A stretch of 64,000 nt of DNA from Rhyacophila brunnea (taxonomy: Eukaryota; Arthropoda; Insecta; Trichoptera; Rhyacophilidae): contig JAGYXB010001609.1 in the NCBI GenBank assembly GCA_022495005.1, positions 186,001 to 250,000 on the forward strand. The letters run 5' to 3'. The notes beneath the pieces are model-generated. The model worked only from the letters and a program-made list of their open reading frames with translations, was not told where the DNA came from and searched no databases. The position numbers and the translations under genes were made by a program. The stretch's first letter is position 1. Every line of letters starts with the position of its first letter. Below, one piece after another: positions 37,001 through 41,979 of the stretch.

Positions 37001-38738
37001 TACCTATACATGTGCGAATATCGCTATGCACGAATTTACTTGCTAGCTACTGTATTGAGTGTGTTGTCCACTAATAATGTCATTGACCAGCATATATCGT
37101 AACTAGTGAATTTGAAAATTTAGTTCTATCAAAACGTATTGAATAGGTACATAGGTCGATATTTGTTTGGGTCAAAAAAATATCTAAAAATAAGGATTTT
37201 ATAATATAAGTAGGTATGTATGACAACTTATATCGAAGACTAGTAATTATATAGTTTAGTGAGTGTGGTAATAATAATTTGTTTATTCTTTGGATTGGAT
37301 CGAGAATTGCAGTCTATATACACATAGGATTACATCCATATTTCAAAAAGTTATTATAAGTACACTATCGTGATATTAGAAAGGCTACCGTAAAACCCCC
37401 TAACTTCGCCAAGTGTCCCTAACTTCACCTAAATCAATTAAACACTAAAAACTCATGTTTTTACTATTGCACCACTTTAAGTCACTGAGGCGATTTTAAA
37501 GATAATATTCGTCCTGTCACCACACAATTTTCAAACCGCCATTATTTTCGCCGTGTTTGTGTTAGTACCGTTTTTTCGAGTCCGGTTTGAAGAGATTTTT
37601 TCGGAATACCTCTGAACTTTTGCTGATTTCTACGAATCTTGTAGAGGTAGGTTCTTCATATTTTTAATATAATATAGTGATATAGTCTGCTTGCCAAATG
37701 TAACGTGCGATTTCCGATATTTATAATAAAACATCAATTATTTGAGTATGCAATGTCAGGCTATGTTTTTTGAACTACTTGTTCCTACACTTCCCCTGGC
37801 TTTAGGGTTGTCACAAAAAAACGATTTTCTTGAAATAAATGTGTTTTTTTTATTTTTATTGTTTTTAGACTAAAAACTATTCATCACTTTGAATCACCAG
37901 TTAACAATTTTTCTCATATTTCCTTTATTAAAAATTTACTATGTAAATCAACACATAAAAATGATACTATAATGCTTTGGGTTTTGGCAGCCCTAGCGTA
38001 AATTGGTAGGTTGTATGAAACAGTCATTGAAGTGATTCCTATCTTCGCCAACGTAGATATTTCTTTAAAATATGTCAAATTGTCTAGCATAAGACCTGAA
38101 TTTGCTTAAGGCTATTTTTTGATAGATTTCGTGAGTATCCATAGACAATATTTTTTTATTGTACCTACTAAAACACATTAGGCGAAGTTAGGGAATCGTG
38201 CCGTAACTTCGTCTATATAAAAAATAGTGATTTATTGTATTATTTAGTATGAAAAGGGTATTACTTCAATATAAATAAAATTAAACACTATCATTGTGCA
38301 TTTCATAAGATCTATAAGACTTCATATTGGTGGATATTTTGGTGGCAAAACGACTTTCTGTTAAAAAACCGGGCGAAGTTAGGGGGTTTTACGGTAGTCA
38401 TACCATTTGACAGCTAAATTTTGAACTTCTCCGTTTTTGTCTTCCAAAAGTCTCAACAGCATTTTGACAACTTTTCTTTCTGAATCATCGTCGAGTTTGA
38501 TACTATCTTTTTGCAGCTCAGTCATTAAATCATTCGTGGCCATGAAGCGAAAGTCCTTGTCGTTCGACGTCATCTACAAAAAGTGAACATTTGTGAATCA
38601 TTTAAGTATATTTCTGAGTTTTCCGTGTAACCTTTTAACGTGCCCGACAAATAAAATCGCAGGATGTTTTCGTCGAGGCACACTTTTTATATTCACCTTT
38701 TCTAGCAAATTTGCTATTTGATACGAAACACTCGCCAT
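813..38738 (-). CDS. Cand1: CAND1, cullin-associated NEDD8-dissociated protein 1 (18 exons, C-terminus outside window)
   Basis: HEAT-repeat solenoid protein. In the family it binds un-neddylated cullin-RBX1 and exchanges substrate receptors of SCF-type ubiquitin ligases, in cytosol and nucleus. Coding exons on the minus strand: 38697-38738, 38404-38573, 36240-36453, 33437-33571, 32660-32817, 27979-28141, 25509-25803, 23598-23901, 23099-23304, 22856-23022, 22651-22779, 22258-22558, 9169-9478, 8858-9056, 8647-8766, 4067-4204, 3382-3570, 813-1056. They sum to 3484 nt, about 1161 codons, with phase kept at every junction. Landmarks recognised from the family are the N-terminal [20 protein letters not shown] block, an acidic loop near residues 312-352, the block ending in [11 protein letters not shown], and [11 protein letters not shown] near the end. 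Vertebrate CAND1 is 1230 residues, so roughly 90 C-terminal residues are missing to the left. All introns are GT-AG. Intron 12 is 12.8 kb and packed with transposons. No frameshift or stop is seen, so the gene looks functional. Confidence 0.96.
1304..1359 (+). repeat. 56-bp direct duplication, first (empty) copy
   Basis: GGTATCCACTAATTTAAAGA and the bases after it, through AGGTACATT, are repeated immediately downstream starting at 1360. In the second copy a TTAA-flanked element interrupts the unit, and its tail resumes at 2373. The first copy is therefore an uninterrupted reference for the insertion site. Confidence 0.85.
1377..2368. mobile_element. piggyBac-type element without recognised transposase, TTAA duplication
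   Basis: Terminal inverted repeats CCCTTTTACTCCCA and TGGGAGTAAAAGGG are flanked on both sides by TTAA (1373-1376 and 2369-2372), the target of piggyBac-type transposases. Length is 992 bp. The longest open frame (1604-1873, minus) is AT-rich and resembles nothing I know, so the element is probably non-autonomous. It lies in CAND1 intron 17. Confidence 0.85.
2412..3381. other. CAND1 intron 17, remainder
   Basis: No gene, RNA or transposon end recognised. Short open frames here lack coding character. Confidence 0.5.
3382..3570 (-). CDS. Cand1: CAND1 exon 17
   Basis: Encodes residues 1018-1080 ([15 protein letters not shown], then [20 protein letters not shown], ending EETKVK). The acceptor is ATTTTCAG. 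The donor is AAG|GTGAGC, phase 0. Confidence 0.96.
4067..4204 (-). CDS. Cand1: CAND1 exon 16
   Basis: Encodes residues 972-1017 ([20 protein letters not shown], then [14 protein letters not shown]). The acceptor GCGTAG was chosen over a later GTGTCAG because it restores the family sequence NV-VSECLG. The donor is CAG|GTGCGC, phase 0. Confidence 0.93.
4436..5266. mobile_element. Foldback element with long inverted repeats
   Basis: The ends form inverted repeats of about 150 bp starting TGTTACRCCGAATGTGCGAA, followed by ACTATTACATGAAAT and later GTTGCCTTATTC. The interior is AT-rich and non-coding, with a short TTAGG-like stretch at 4667-4698. No certain target duplication was found, so the superfamily is open. 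It lies in CAND1 intron 15. Confidence 0.75.
4667..4698 (+). repeat. Interstitial TTAGG-like pentamer tract
   Basis: About six degenerate units of TTAGGT/TTGGGT inside the foldback element. TTAGG is the usual insect telomere repeat, but a tract this short also arises by chance in AT-rich introns. Confidence 0.5.
5267..6353. other. CAND1 intron 15, AT-rich stretch
   Basis: Very AT-rich. Nothing recognised on either strand. Confidence 0.5.
6433..7722 (+). mobile_element. mariner (irritans-like) copy 1
   Basis: Inverted repeats CGAGGGTGGGTCAATAAGTC and the matching right end, with TA duplicated at 6431-6432 and 7723-7724. Length is 1290 bp, the full size of a mariner. It is inserted into the pogo-like element at 6354-8105. 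Confidence 0.95.
6607..7658 (+). pseudogene. mariner transposase, broken
   Basis: DDE/D transposase of the Himar1-like irritans group, normally about 350 residues. The N-terminal helix-turn-helix region is recognisable ([10 protein letters not shown], then [15 protein letters not shown]). The first catalytic Asp is in [11 protein letters not shown], the second in [10 protein letters not shown] and the third in [11 protein letters not shown]. Breaks are a one-base frameshift near 6778, another near 7258 and an in-frame stop just before PDLAPS (7448). It cannot make active enzyme. Confidence 0.93.
8215..8393 (+). mobile_element. Pogo-like element, extra right end
   Basis: A second copy of the pogo-like right terminus lies just after copy 1: TTTCAAATTACGAAATTCG, ATTAAAGGTATAG, then AACGAGGTTCTACTG followed by TA (8394-8395). 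Its left end is not seen, so this is a truncated or rearranged copy. Confidence 0.7.
8647..8766 (-). CDS. Cand1: CAND1 exon 15
   Basis: Encodes residues 932-971 ([20 protein letters not shown], ending [11 protein letters not shown]). It is divergent in its first half but anchored by CAEEG-RNV. The acceptor is TTTTTCAG. The donor is a consensus GTG|GTAAGT, phase 0. Confidence 0.92.
8858..9056 (-). CDS. Cand1: CAND1 exon 14
   Basis: Encodes residues 865-931 ([34 protein letters not shown] and [12 protein letters not shown]). The acceptor is TTTCGCAG. The donor is GAG|GTACGA, phase 0. Confidence 0.96.
9169..9478 (-). CDS. Cand1: CAND1 exon 13
   Basis: Encodes residues 762-865 ([18 protein letters not shown], then [16 protein letters not shown] and [11 protein letters not shown]). 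The acceptor is TATTACAG. I placed the donor at AT|GTCAGT rather than the later GTCACC, because only phase 2 rejoins exon 14 as I-D-L-S, as in the family. Confidence 0.93.
10206..10320. mobile_element. Pogo-like MITE, truncated end
   Basis: AAAACCTCGTTAATACGAAC followed by an ACGGATAATTC-like stretch is the left end of the pogo-like family seen complete at 21710-22165. The other end is absent and decayed piggyBac sequence follows at once. Confidence 0.65.
10693..11455. mobile_element. piggyBac-type non-autonomous element inside the dead piggyBac
   Basis: TTAA at 10689-10692 and 11456-11459 bracket 763 bp whose ends are CCACTTCCCAG and CAGTCAAGTGG, imperfect inverted repeats. It splits the piggyBac coding sequence between MRKS and KWYKKV, and removing it with one TTAA rejoins them. 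The interior is mostly AT-rich with a GC-rich hairpin-like end near 11380-11440. Confidence 0.82.
11995..14956 (+). mobile_element. piggyBac element, apparently complete
   Basis: Bounded by TTAA at 11991-11994 and 14957-14960. The left end CCCTCCTCCCGCTAACGGC is followed by subterminal repeats (GGCATCTAGAAATGCCCAT and GGCATTCAGAAGTGCCCAT). The right end, inverted, reads CCTTTTTATCGCGAC. The two termini match only partly, so the exact right boundary is less certain than the left. It contains one long uninterrupted transposase gene. Confidence 0.72.
12840..14534 (+). CDS. piggyBac-family transposase, intact open frame
   Basis: 564 residues, uninterrupted, close to the usual 560-600. The N-terminus is acidic (residues 5-45), followed by the DDE_Tnp_1_7 core: [20 protein letters not shown] near 133-152, first catalytic Asp 229 in CIDES, second Asp 310 in [10 protein letters not shown], then Asp 412 and Asp 415 in [11 protein letters not shown]. 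The C-terminal cysteine-rich domain is complete: C522, C525, C542, C545, C550, C554 and H559. These enzymes cut and paste at TTAA and excise without a footprint. The ATG context is AAAATG. No intron is needed. It lies within a hAT element inside CAND1 intron 12, on the strand opposite CAND1. Integrity suggests recent arrival; domestication is possible but unsupported. Confidence 0.95.
   Translation: MSIPDVECLDSDYEMESDNEEAALVEHPDDVDEPSNIGSDEGVAEPSTSAALDSLLQSWTAGPFVPITYDFDSFNSGVNPSVQLNENSTEMEFFRHFLNKTIMNTIVNHTNNYHNHMLNTQAHTPNARIHAWYDTCPEEMYVFYAVSMLMTRNRHLTIEEHWSADPLLKSKIFGQTMIRDRYELILQMLHYSDTQIPTGDRLYKVRSLLDHCRKIFKETMLPNENLCIDESIIVFKGRLIFKQFIPSKRHRFGIKLFVICDVETGYILDFIIYCGVETEISDSELLGISGAVVTTLMKDYFGKGHKLFCDNWYSSHELFQFLHKKKTNACGTVRKTRKSMPKFDKLKKGQVKSLNRGPLLVLKWHDRREVHMISTMHDDSMVPTDKINRATGQPIIKPQCVVDYNKNMGTVDKADMMLSSLSCMRKSLKWYKKVGFHIIDLFLLNSSILYKVITGKKIRLAEFQLNVIRQLIETYGSASRPSTSQTARVVNNPKRILKTELLRHLPRKIPPTVNKTKPYRRCCVCIASTTKDKKRKMTNIMCEACDVALCSVPCFYDYHDKINF
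14960..15179. other. hAT flank between piggyBac and hAT transposase end
   Basis: AT-rich, non-coding. It represents the 3' untranslated end of the outer hAT element. Confidence 0.5.
16020..16403. mobile_element. TA-flanked Tc1/mariner-type MITE inside hAT transposase
   Basis: Perfect inverted ends of about 35 bp beginning TCGTCGGTGTTTTGTAAAAA, with TA on both sides (16018-16019 and 16404-16405). 384 bp, no coding capacity. It splits the hAT reading frame between SLYN and MLERF, and removing it with one TA rejoins them. Confidence 0.88.
16907..17883 (+). mobile_element. Second hAT element (CAGGGGGGGGCAAACT termini) nested in the first
   Basis: Both ends read CAGGGGGGGGCAAACT (inverted) and the 8-bp target CTCTAGAT is duplicated at 16899-16906 and 17884-17891. 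977 bp, internally deleted. The plus strand keeps a decayed C-terminal transposase of the GTF2IRD2/FAM200-like type: RFGDF near 17360 and then [20 protein letters not shown] near 17575-17633. The GC-rich terminal stretch GCGGCCCGCC is typical of this group. Confidence 0.9.
18654..19934 (+). mobile_element. mariner (irritans-like) copy 2
   Basis: Same family as 6433-7722: ends CGAGGGTGGGTCAATAAGTC, TA duplicated at 18652-18653 and 19935-19936, 1281 bp. It is inserted 15 bp upstream of the hAT transposase open frame, in the opposite orientation. Confidence 0.95.
18824..19870 (+). pseudogene. mariner transposase copy 2, broken
   Basis: Near-identical to copy 1, but its breaks are different. A one-base deletion lies at AAATAAAAATGAG (about 18892). 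An extra A in a poly-A run near 19166 shifts the frame. Further indels follow between 19550 and 19730. The third-Asp motif [11 protein letters not shown] is intact here, where copy 1 has a stop. The different lesions show independent decay after separate insertions. Confidence 0.92.
20655..21708 (+). mobile_element. RTE-type LINE fragment, reverse transcriptase C-terminal half
   Basis: A reading frame at 20661-21116 gives reverse-transcriptase motifs [20 protein letters not shown] and [12 protein letters not shown]. After a stop, the homology continues (YVYLGQQI, then [13 protein letters not shown] and [16 protein letters not shown]) to a [16 protein letters not shown] tail followed by an AT-repeat end. 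It is 5'-truncated, lacks the endonuclease domain and has several stops. An inactive retrocopy in CAND1 intron 12. Confidence 0.88.
21710..22165. mobile_element. Pogo/Tigger-like MITE, copy 2
   Basis: CAGTAGAACCTCGTTAATAA at one end and ACGATGTTTTACTG at the other, TA on both sides, 456 bp, non-coding. It lies 92 bp from the exon 12 donor. Confidence 0.85.
22258..22558 (-). CDS. Cand1: CAND1 exon 12
   Basis: Encodes residues 662-762 ([20 protein letters not shown], then [18 protein letters not shown], ending KSPLLQ). The acceptor is TTTCCAG. The donor is G|GTACCT, phase 1. It is followed by the 12.8-kb transposon-filled intron 12. Confidence 0.95.
22651..22779 (-). CDS. Cand1: CAND1 exon 11
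   Basis: Encodes residues 619-661 ([20 protein letters not shown], then [15 protein letters not shown]). The whole exon is a short open stretch that translates into a near-perfect CAND1 match. The acceptor is GATTGCAG. The donor is TTG|GTATGT, phase 0. Confidence 0.94.
22856..23022 (-). CDS. Cand1: CAND1 exon 10
   Basis: Encodes residues 563-618 ([16 protein letters not shown], then [20 protein letters not shown]). The acceptor is CGCCAAG. The donor is GAG|GTAATT, phase 0. The intron to exon 11 is only 76 bp. Confidence 0.95.
23099..23304 (-). CDS. Cand1: CAND1 exon 9
   Basis: Encodes residues 494-563 ([16 protein letters not shown], then [17 protein letters not shown] and [10 protein letters not shown]). 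The acceptor is CATCCAG. The donor is G|GTGAGT, phase 1. Confidence 0.95.
23598..23901 (-). CDS. Cand1: CAND1 exon 8
   Basis: Encodes residues 393-494. It begins [20 protein letters not shown] and then becomes very Ala/Arg/Leu-rich and GC-rich ([20 protein letters not shown]), one of the least conserved parts of the gene. The acceptor is TTTCAG. The donor is AG|GTACTC, phase 2. Confidence 0.93.
23990..24860. mobile_element. Inverted-repeat-bounded insertion, family unknown
   Basis: TACGAAAACATCTTCTTGGC at 24076-24095 is matched in inverted orientation at about 24824-24843. TTGAAAATTGT also occurs at 23993 and inverted at about 24861. The interior has a GC-rich palindromic stretch near 24420-24440 and a CCGGGGTTCGATGG / CCCCGGGGATC stretch near 24740-24785. 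No recognised protein. It could be an LTR or MITE relic. It lies in CAND1 intron 7. Confidence 0.45.
25096..25449. mobile_element. hAT-type MITE with 8-bp duplication GCTGTTAC
   Basis: Ends CATGGCCCC and GGGGCCATG, with GCTGTTAC on both sides (25088-25095 and 25450-25457). The interior (GGGCTGACAGGGCTCTAGCC, then GCGGCGCTATT) matches the hAT copies at 57135-57897 and 61135-62448, so it is a shorter relative. It sits 51 bp downstream of the exon 7 donor. Confidence 0.85.
25509..25803 (-). CDS. Cand1: CAND1 exon 7 (acidic loop)
   Basis: Encodes residues 295-393. YDPNYNY is followed by an Asp/Glu-rich stretch of about 40 residues (roughly 312-352) that ends EEYSDDDD before [17 protein letters not shown]1 proteins carry an acidic loop at this place. 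The donor is G|GTCAGC, phase 1. A hAT-type MITE ends 51 bp downstream in the intron. Confidence 0.96.
25804..27978. other. CAND1 intron 6
   Basis: AT-rich, non-coding. A decayed relative of the hAT family at 25096 appears near 27670-27750 (CCCAGACTAGAGACCTGTCA). The open frame at 26963-27343 shows no recognisable domain. Nothing else found. Confidence 0.55.
27979..28141 (-). CDS. Cand1: CAND1 exon 6
   Basis: Encodes residues 240-294 ([18 protein letters not shown], then [16 protein letters not shown] and [11 protein letters not shown]). The acceptor is TGTTACAG and the donor is a consensus GTGAGT, phase 0. The middle of the exon is more divergent from vertebrates than its ends. Confidence 0.95.
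28892..29339. mobile_element. Pogo/Tigger-like MITE, copy 3
   Basis: CAGTAAAACCTCGTTAATAC at the left and AACGAGGTTTTACTG at the right, TA on both sides, 448 bp. Best-preserved termini of the family. CAND1 intron 5. Confidence 0.88.
29461..30473. other. CAND1 intron 5, AT-rich stretch
   Basis: Nothing recognised. The open frame at 30061-30318 (minus) has no known similarity and no splice support. Confidence 0.5.
30474..32170 (+). repeat. Tandem array, about 146-bp units with (ATC)n tract
   Basis: About 13 units spaced 110-153 bp apart, most near 146. Each has a variable ATC/CATCAT microsatellite, then AACCAATCCACTGCTTAATA, a CTGATTCTACTCCTTT-like stretch, TGTCATATGAATTGCTG and TATCAAAATCGGTGATATTA. 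Units near the edges read CCACTGCTGGATGAAGGCC, a string common in insect LINE-derived repeats. Inner units are more alike than outer ones, as expected for unequal exchange. Located in CAND1 intron 5. Confidence 0.92.
32660..32817 (-). CDS. Cand1: CAND1 exon 5
   Basis: Encodes residues 188-240 ([17 protein letters not shown], then [11 protein letters not shown]). The acceptor is GTGAATCAG. The donor is TG|GTGAAT in phase 2, and the split codon joins exon 6 as TGC (Cys) just before RQAGHR, where vertebrate CAND1 has Ser. Confidence 0.95.
33437..33571 (-). CDS. Cand1: CAND1 exon 4
   Basis: Encodes residues 143-187 ([20 protein letters not shown] onward, ending QLASPRQ). The acceptor is GTGGCAG. 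The donor CAG|GTCATT is weak, with C at +3 and T at +5, but the phase and the match on both sides leave no better choice. Confidence 0.95.
33800..34095 (+). mobile_element. LINE 3'-end fragment
   Basis: The plus strand translates with frame breaks to [20 protein letters not shown], then [10 protein letters not shown] and [14 protein letters not shown]. This matches the conserved C-terminal tail of an insect LINE reverse transcriptase. CAND1 intron 3, opposite to the gene. Confidence 0.7.
34100..36180. other. CAND1 intron 3, remainder
   Basis: Non-coding. A tRNA-like stretch near 34855-34915 (GGCGCTGGCCTTTCATCTGG, then a GGATCGATTTCC-like B box) may be a SINE remnant. Two GTGCTAGTTATTG arms at 35940 and 36075 form a small inverted repeat. 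Neither is certain. Confidence 0.4.
36240..36453 (-). CDS. Cand1: CAND1 exon 3
   Basis: Encodes residues 71-142 ([16 protein letters not shown], then [20 protein letters not shown] and [10 protein letters not shown]). The acceptor TTTCAG completes a TGT codon split with exon 2. The donor is AAG|GTGAGG, phase 0. Confidence 0.96.
36730..36970 (+). repeat. Local direct duplication in CAND1 intron 2
   Basis: GGGTCTGCCGAATGG occurs at 36778 and 36858, and GTTCTAACGCCATTACAATA at 36802 and 36920, with similar flanks. This gives two imperfect copies of a unit of about 80-118 bp. Confidence 0.6.
37388..38394. mobile_element. TA-flanked Tc1/mariner-type element next to exon 2
   Basis: Perfect inverted ends of at least 23 bp, CCGTAAAACCCCCTAACTTC, with TA on both sides (37386-37387 and 38395-38396). 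1007 bp, AT-rich interior without a recognisable transposase. The right end lies ten bases inside the intron from the exon 2 splice donor. Confidence 0.9.
38404..38573 (-). CDS. Cand1: CAND1 exon 2
   Basis: Encodes residues 15-71, the most conserved N-terminal HEAT block ([20 protein letters not shown] onward). The acceptor is TTTTTGTAG. The donor is TG|GTATGA in phase 2. A 1-kb TA-flanked transposon begins only ten bases into the following intron. Confidence 0.96.
38697..38738 (-). CDS. Cand1: CAND1 exon 1 (start exon)
   Basis: Encodes residues 1-14, [14 protein letters not shown]. The ATG is in a perfect CCACCATGG context, which decides the start, and the peptide matches the CAND1 N-terminus. 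The donor GTGAAT follows in phase 0. I identified no core promoter or 5' UTR boundary upstream. Confidence 0.93.
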
Positions 38739-39845
38739 GGTGGATGATTTATCGTCTTCTCGGTTGAATAATTATAGAAAAAATTAAAAATATACACATT
38801 CACCCTATTTTATACTTCATCAAATCGCCGGTGAAACATGAAATAAAAGAAAGACGTACAAAACTCACGGATGATATTTTGTTTCAACGACAATAAATCG
38901 GCGACAGCGTTGCCGCAATGTTTCCATATTAAAAAATATTTCATTGATATCATGTCACATCTTCAGCAACTAAAATATTTGCACGCGAACAGTCAAAATA
39001 GCTTCACTATTAATCAAAAGCACACTGCATAGATGCCTTATTGATGTGCTAAAATTTTTTAGCACGCTGCTGACCAAGAAACTAATGAAATCATTACATT
39101 CTACAGATTGCTGTTGATAAAATAATAGGCTTTGTTGGTGCCTAATCAATCTTTTTGATTAATTGACAGTAAAGTTGTGATAGTTAAACATACTGTTTGG
39201 TAATATATAATGTCTTCCGACAATCCGAAGATATTGTGAAGTGTTTATTTACATAAAATAATATGGTACACAAATATCGCATTATCTACCTATCTTTTTC
39301 AACTTTCAATAATTCCTATGTAGATTGTATTCTCATGTGTCACAGAAACTATCTACTTAATATTGACCATTTGGTTAACCTGAAAATTCATCTACAGTTC
39401 ACTCTGAGTGGCTGTAAGCTAATCAGATCGAACTATGGGACCCATTACAATATGTTTCTTTTAGCTTCGTCGTGGGGTAGATGTTCACATCTGAGCTTAC
39501 GCTATTCTTACTATTCTCTATTCTTACGAATTAAGTACTAAGATCGGACCAAATTAGTTATGACGTAAAAAATACATTACAGAAAGGCCTGCATTTTGTG
39601 GCGTTAGTACCTAGGTACCTACCTATAATTATTTTTCCATCATAAACTATGATCATAAACTAATATTATTTTGTAGACTGGCATCATTGATTATGATTTC
39701 GCAATTCTCCTCTGTCAAAAATGTTGACAGCGTTTTGTTTTTCGACTGTTGAAATTATTGTTGTTCTATGTCATTTTGTGTTCTTGTTTTATCCTAAGAT
39801 ACGTACTTTTTTTATTTATATTGTTGAAAATATGGTAATTTTATA

Positions 39846-40036
39846 GTACTCCATATCGTTTTTGTGATCGAGGTTTTTTGAAACCAAAAACCAAACCAAA
39901 CCAAAACCTAACAACTTACCATAACCAAAAAATAAGTAAGTAGGTTGTGTCATGTTTTGGGTTATTTTTTCAGTAAGTAGGTAGTGTCTGGTTTTTTGTC
40001 TCGAAACACCTTAACCAAAATGACGATATGGAGTAC
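39846..40036. mobile_element. Short hairpin MITE, TA-flanked
   Basis: Ends GTACTCCATATCGT inverted, TA on both sides, 191 bp. An AAACCAAAAACCAAACC tract is in the left arm and its complement GGTTTTTTG is in the right. It lies between CAND1 and TMEM205. Confidence 0.75.
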
Positions 40037-40789
40037 TAACTATACAATTACCGAAAATATATATAGGAATTTATGTTATCTGATATTTATAAATTTAACA
40101 TGAAATTATACATTTGTGGATGATGAGGTGTGTGGAGATAAAGTCGTATCTAGGAAGTTGTTTGGAAGTTTCGAGGAGAGAGTTTATTTATCGATCTAGA
40201 ATAAATAAATACGATGATAAAGATGACAGAGTAATGTTATAATCGCGGGTGCGGATGTACTGATGTGATTGACAGATTAATCGGACTGCGAGACTGGACT
40301 CGAGTGGAATGACGGTTGACTGTGTCGAGTGACCGGACTCGAGATGAGTGGCTAGTTATGGATTGTCCTCGTTATTTATATCGATGAAATCAATACATTA
40401 CAAGAGACACTGTCGCAATTAAATAAATCATAATAGATACTTTTGATCTAGGTTATGATTAAGGAAATGCTGACAATCGCTTCCTCCACTTTGATTGGTT
40501 TTGACAACAAAACAAAAATATTGAAGTGTGTCACCCTTGTAATGCTGAGTGGTATGATTGTATATTAAATATATATACATAATATTATGCCGAACAAAAA
40601 TGTTGGTTTTACTCACTTTTTTTTAGTACTGTCAGGAATTTTCATTTGAAGAAGTGATTAGATGTAGACTTAGCTATTTATCAATTTGAAACACCTTTTT
40701 CTGACTGTCTTTTATTTGAAATTCAATACATTTATCAAATACGAGTAAGTAACTACATATTTGTTTGATTAAAAAAAATGTTTTGCCCA

Positions 40790-41470
40790 GCGAGAGGGCG
40801 TATTACTTTGATTGGTATCAATATCTCTCTTCTCAGTCGTTCCCTCATGACTGAGCATTGTGACCAGACCACCTTGAAATTCTGTCATATTTTGAGCGAC
40901 CAAGACTTTCCACCCCTCTCGATCCTCTGCTTCTCTCAAGACAGAGTGAAGGCTGCCCCAGTCCCCGGAGGCTAACCCGAAACCACCACTCCAGGTTATC
41001 TGGCCCACGCCGAACAATAAGTCTAAAAAAACTCCAGAATAGTGTCTCAAACATATTGTCGAGATCTGTAGTCTCTGGATGATTGACCGGTTCGTCCTGT
41101 GTTCTGTCCAAGAATTATGAAGCATTCGCCGCCAACACCACATTTTGAAGACATCAATTGCCTTTCGCTCCCTTGCCCTCAGGGTCCATGATTCAACACC
41201 GTAAAAAAATATGGAGAACTCTTATGTTTGCACAAGTATCATTTTCGTGGCATTTGACATTCTCCAATCCTTCCATATAGCGGTAAGACGTGTCATTGTC
41301 TGTGTGTGCCTTCTTATCTTTGCTTCACATTTGCCTTTTCCACTAATGGTTGATTTCAGATATACAACCTCATCCACTGTTTCTAGGTTTTGGAGTATAC
41401 TTACTGCTGGTAGAAGGTTAATCCGATTGATAACCATTAGTAGATTTACCATCAGTACCCATGGTAAATC
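40790..41470 (-). mobile_element. LINE fragment, reverse transcriptase C-terminus
   Basis: The minus strand gives VVYLKSTISGKGKCEAKIRR near 41390, MSNATKMILVQT near 41240, WTLRARERKAIDVFKMWCWR near 41150 and GVFLDLLFGVG near 41020, with frame breaks. This is the thumb/C-terminal part of a LINE endonuclease-reverse transcriptase very common in insects, notably Lepidoptera. Truncated and dead. Confidence 0.82.
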
Positions 41471-41476
41471 ATCTAC

Positions 41477-41979
41477 CAGTAGCAAAGGGGGGTGGAGGTA
41501 GGCTATTAAGATCCGATATAAATAGAGCACACCAAAGTTTGTAGGTCAAACGTATCTGTTTTCTTTGAACTAAGACTATGATGTGTAGATAATATATTTT
41601 GTTAGTTTTTATAATTCAATTAAACCCTACCTAATCCATAATAGTCAAAAAATATTCATTTATCTTTTATGGTTTGGCTTAGGCAGGGTAACATGATTTT
41701 TAAAAACTAACCAATACCATCTGTAATTTGTACTCTTAATTCAATTAAAACAATTAAGTATGACTAACAAAATGTACACTATTTTTGTCGGATCGCCACA
41801 GCCTACCTCCGCTATGATAGCTTGTTTTAGGTAGGGTTCAATTGAATTTTAAAAACTAACACGCACCATCTGCAATTTGTATTTGTAGTTCAATGAAAAA
41901 CAAATAAGTATGACTGACAAAGTTTAGTGTGCACTATGTATGTCGGATCTTAACAGCCTATATCCACCCTTCGCCACTG
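41477..41979. mobile_element. hAT-type MITE (CAGTGGCGAAGG family), copy
   Basis: Begins CAGTAGCAAAGG and ends ACCCTTCGCCACTG. Flanks TCATCTAC and AAATCTAC match at six of eight bases, a worn 8-bp duplication. The right arm is partly duplicated (two CCATCTG-containing stretches near 41720 and 41870). Confidence 0.75.
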
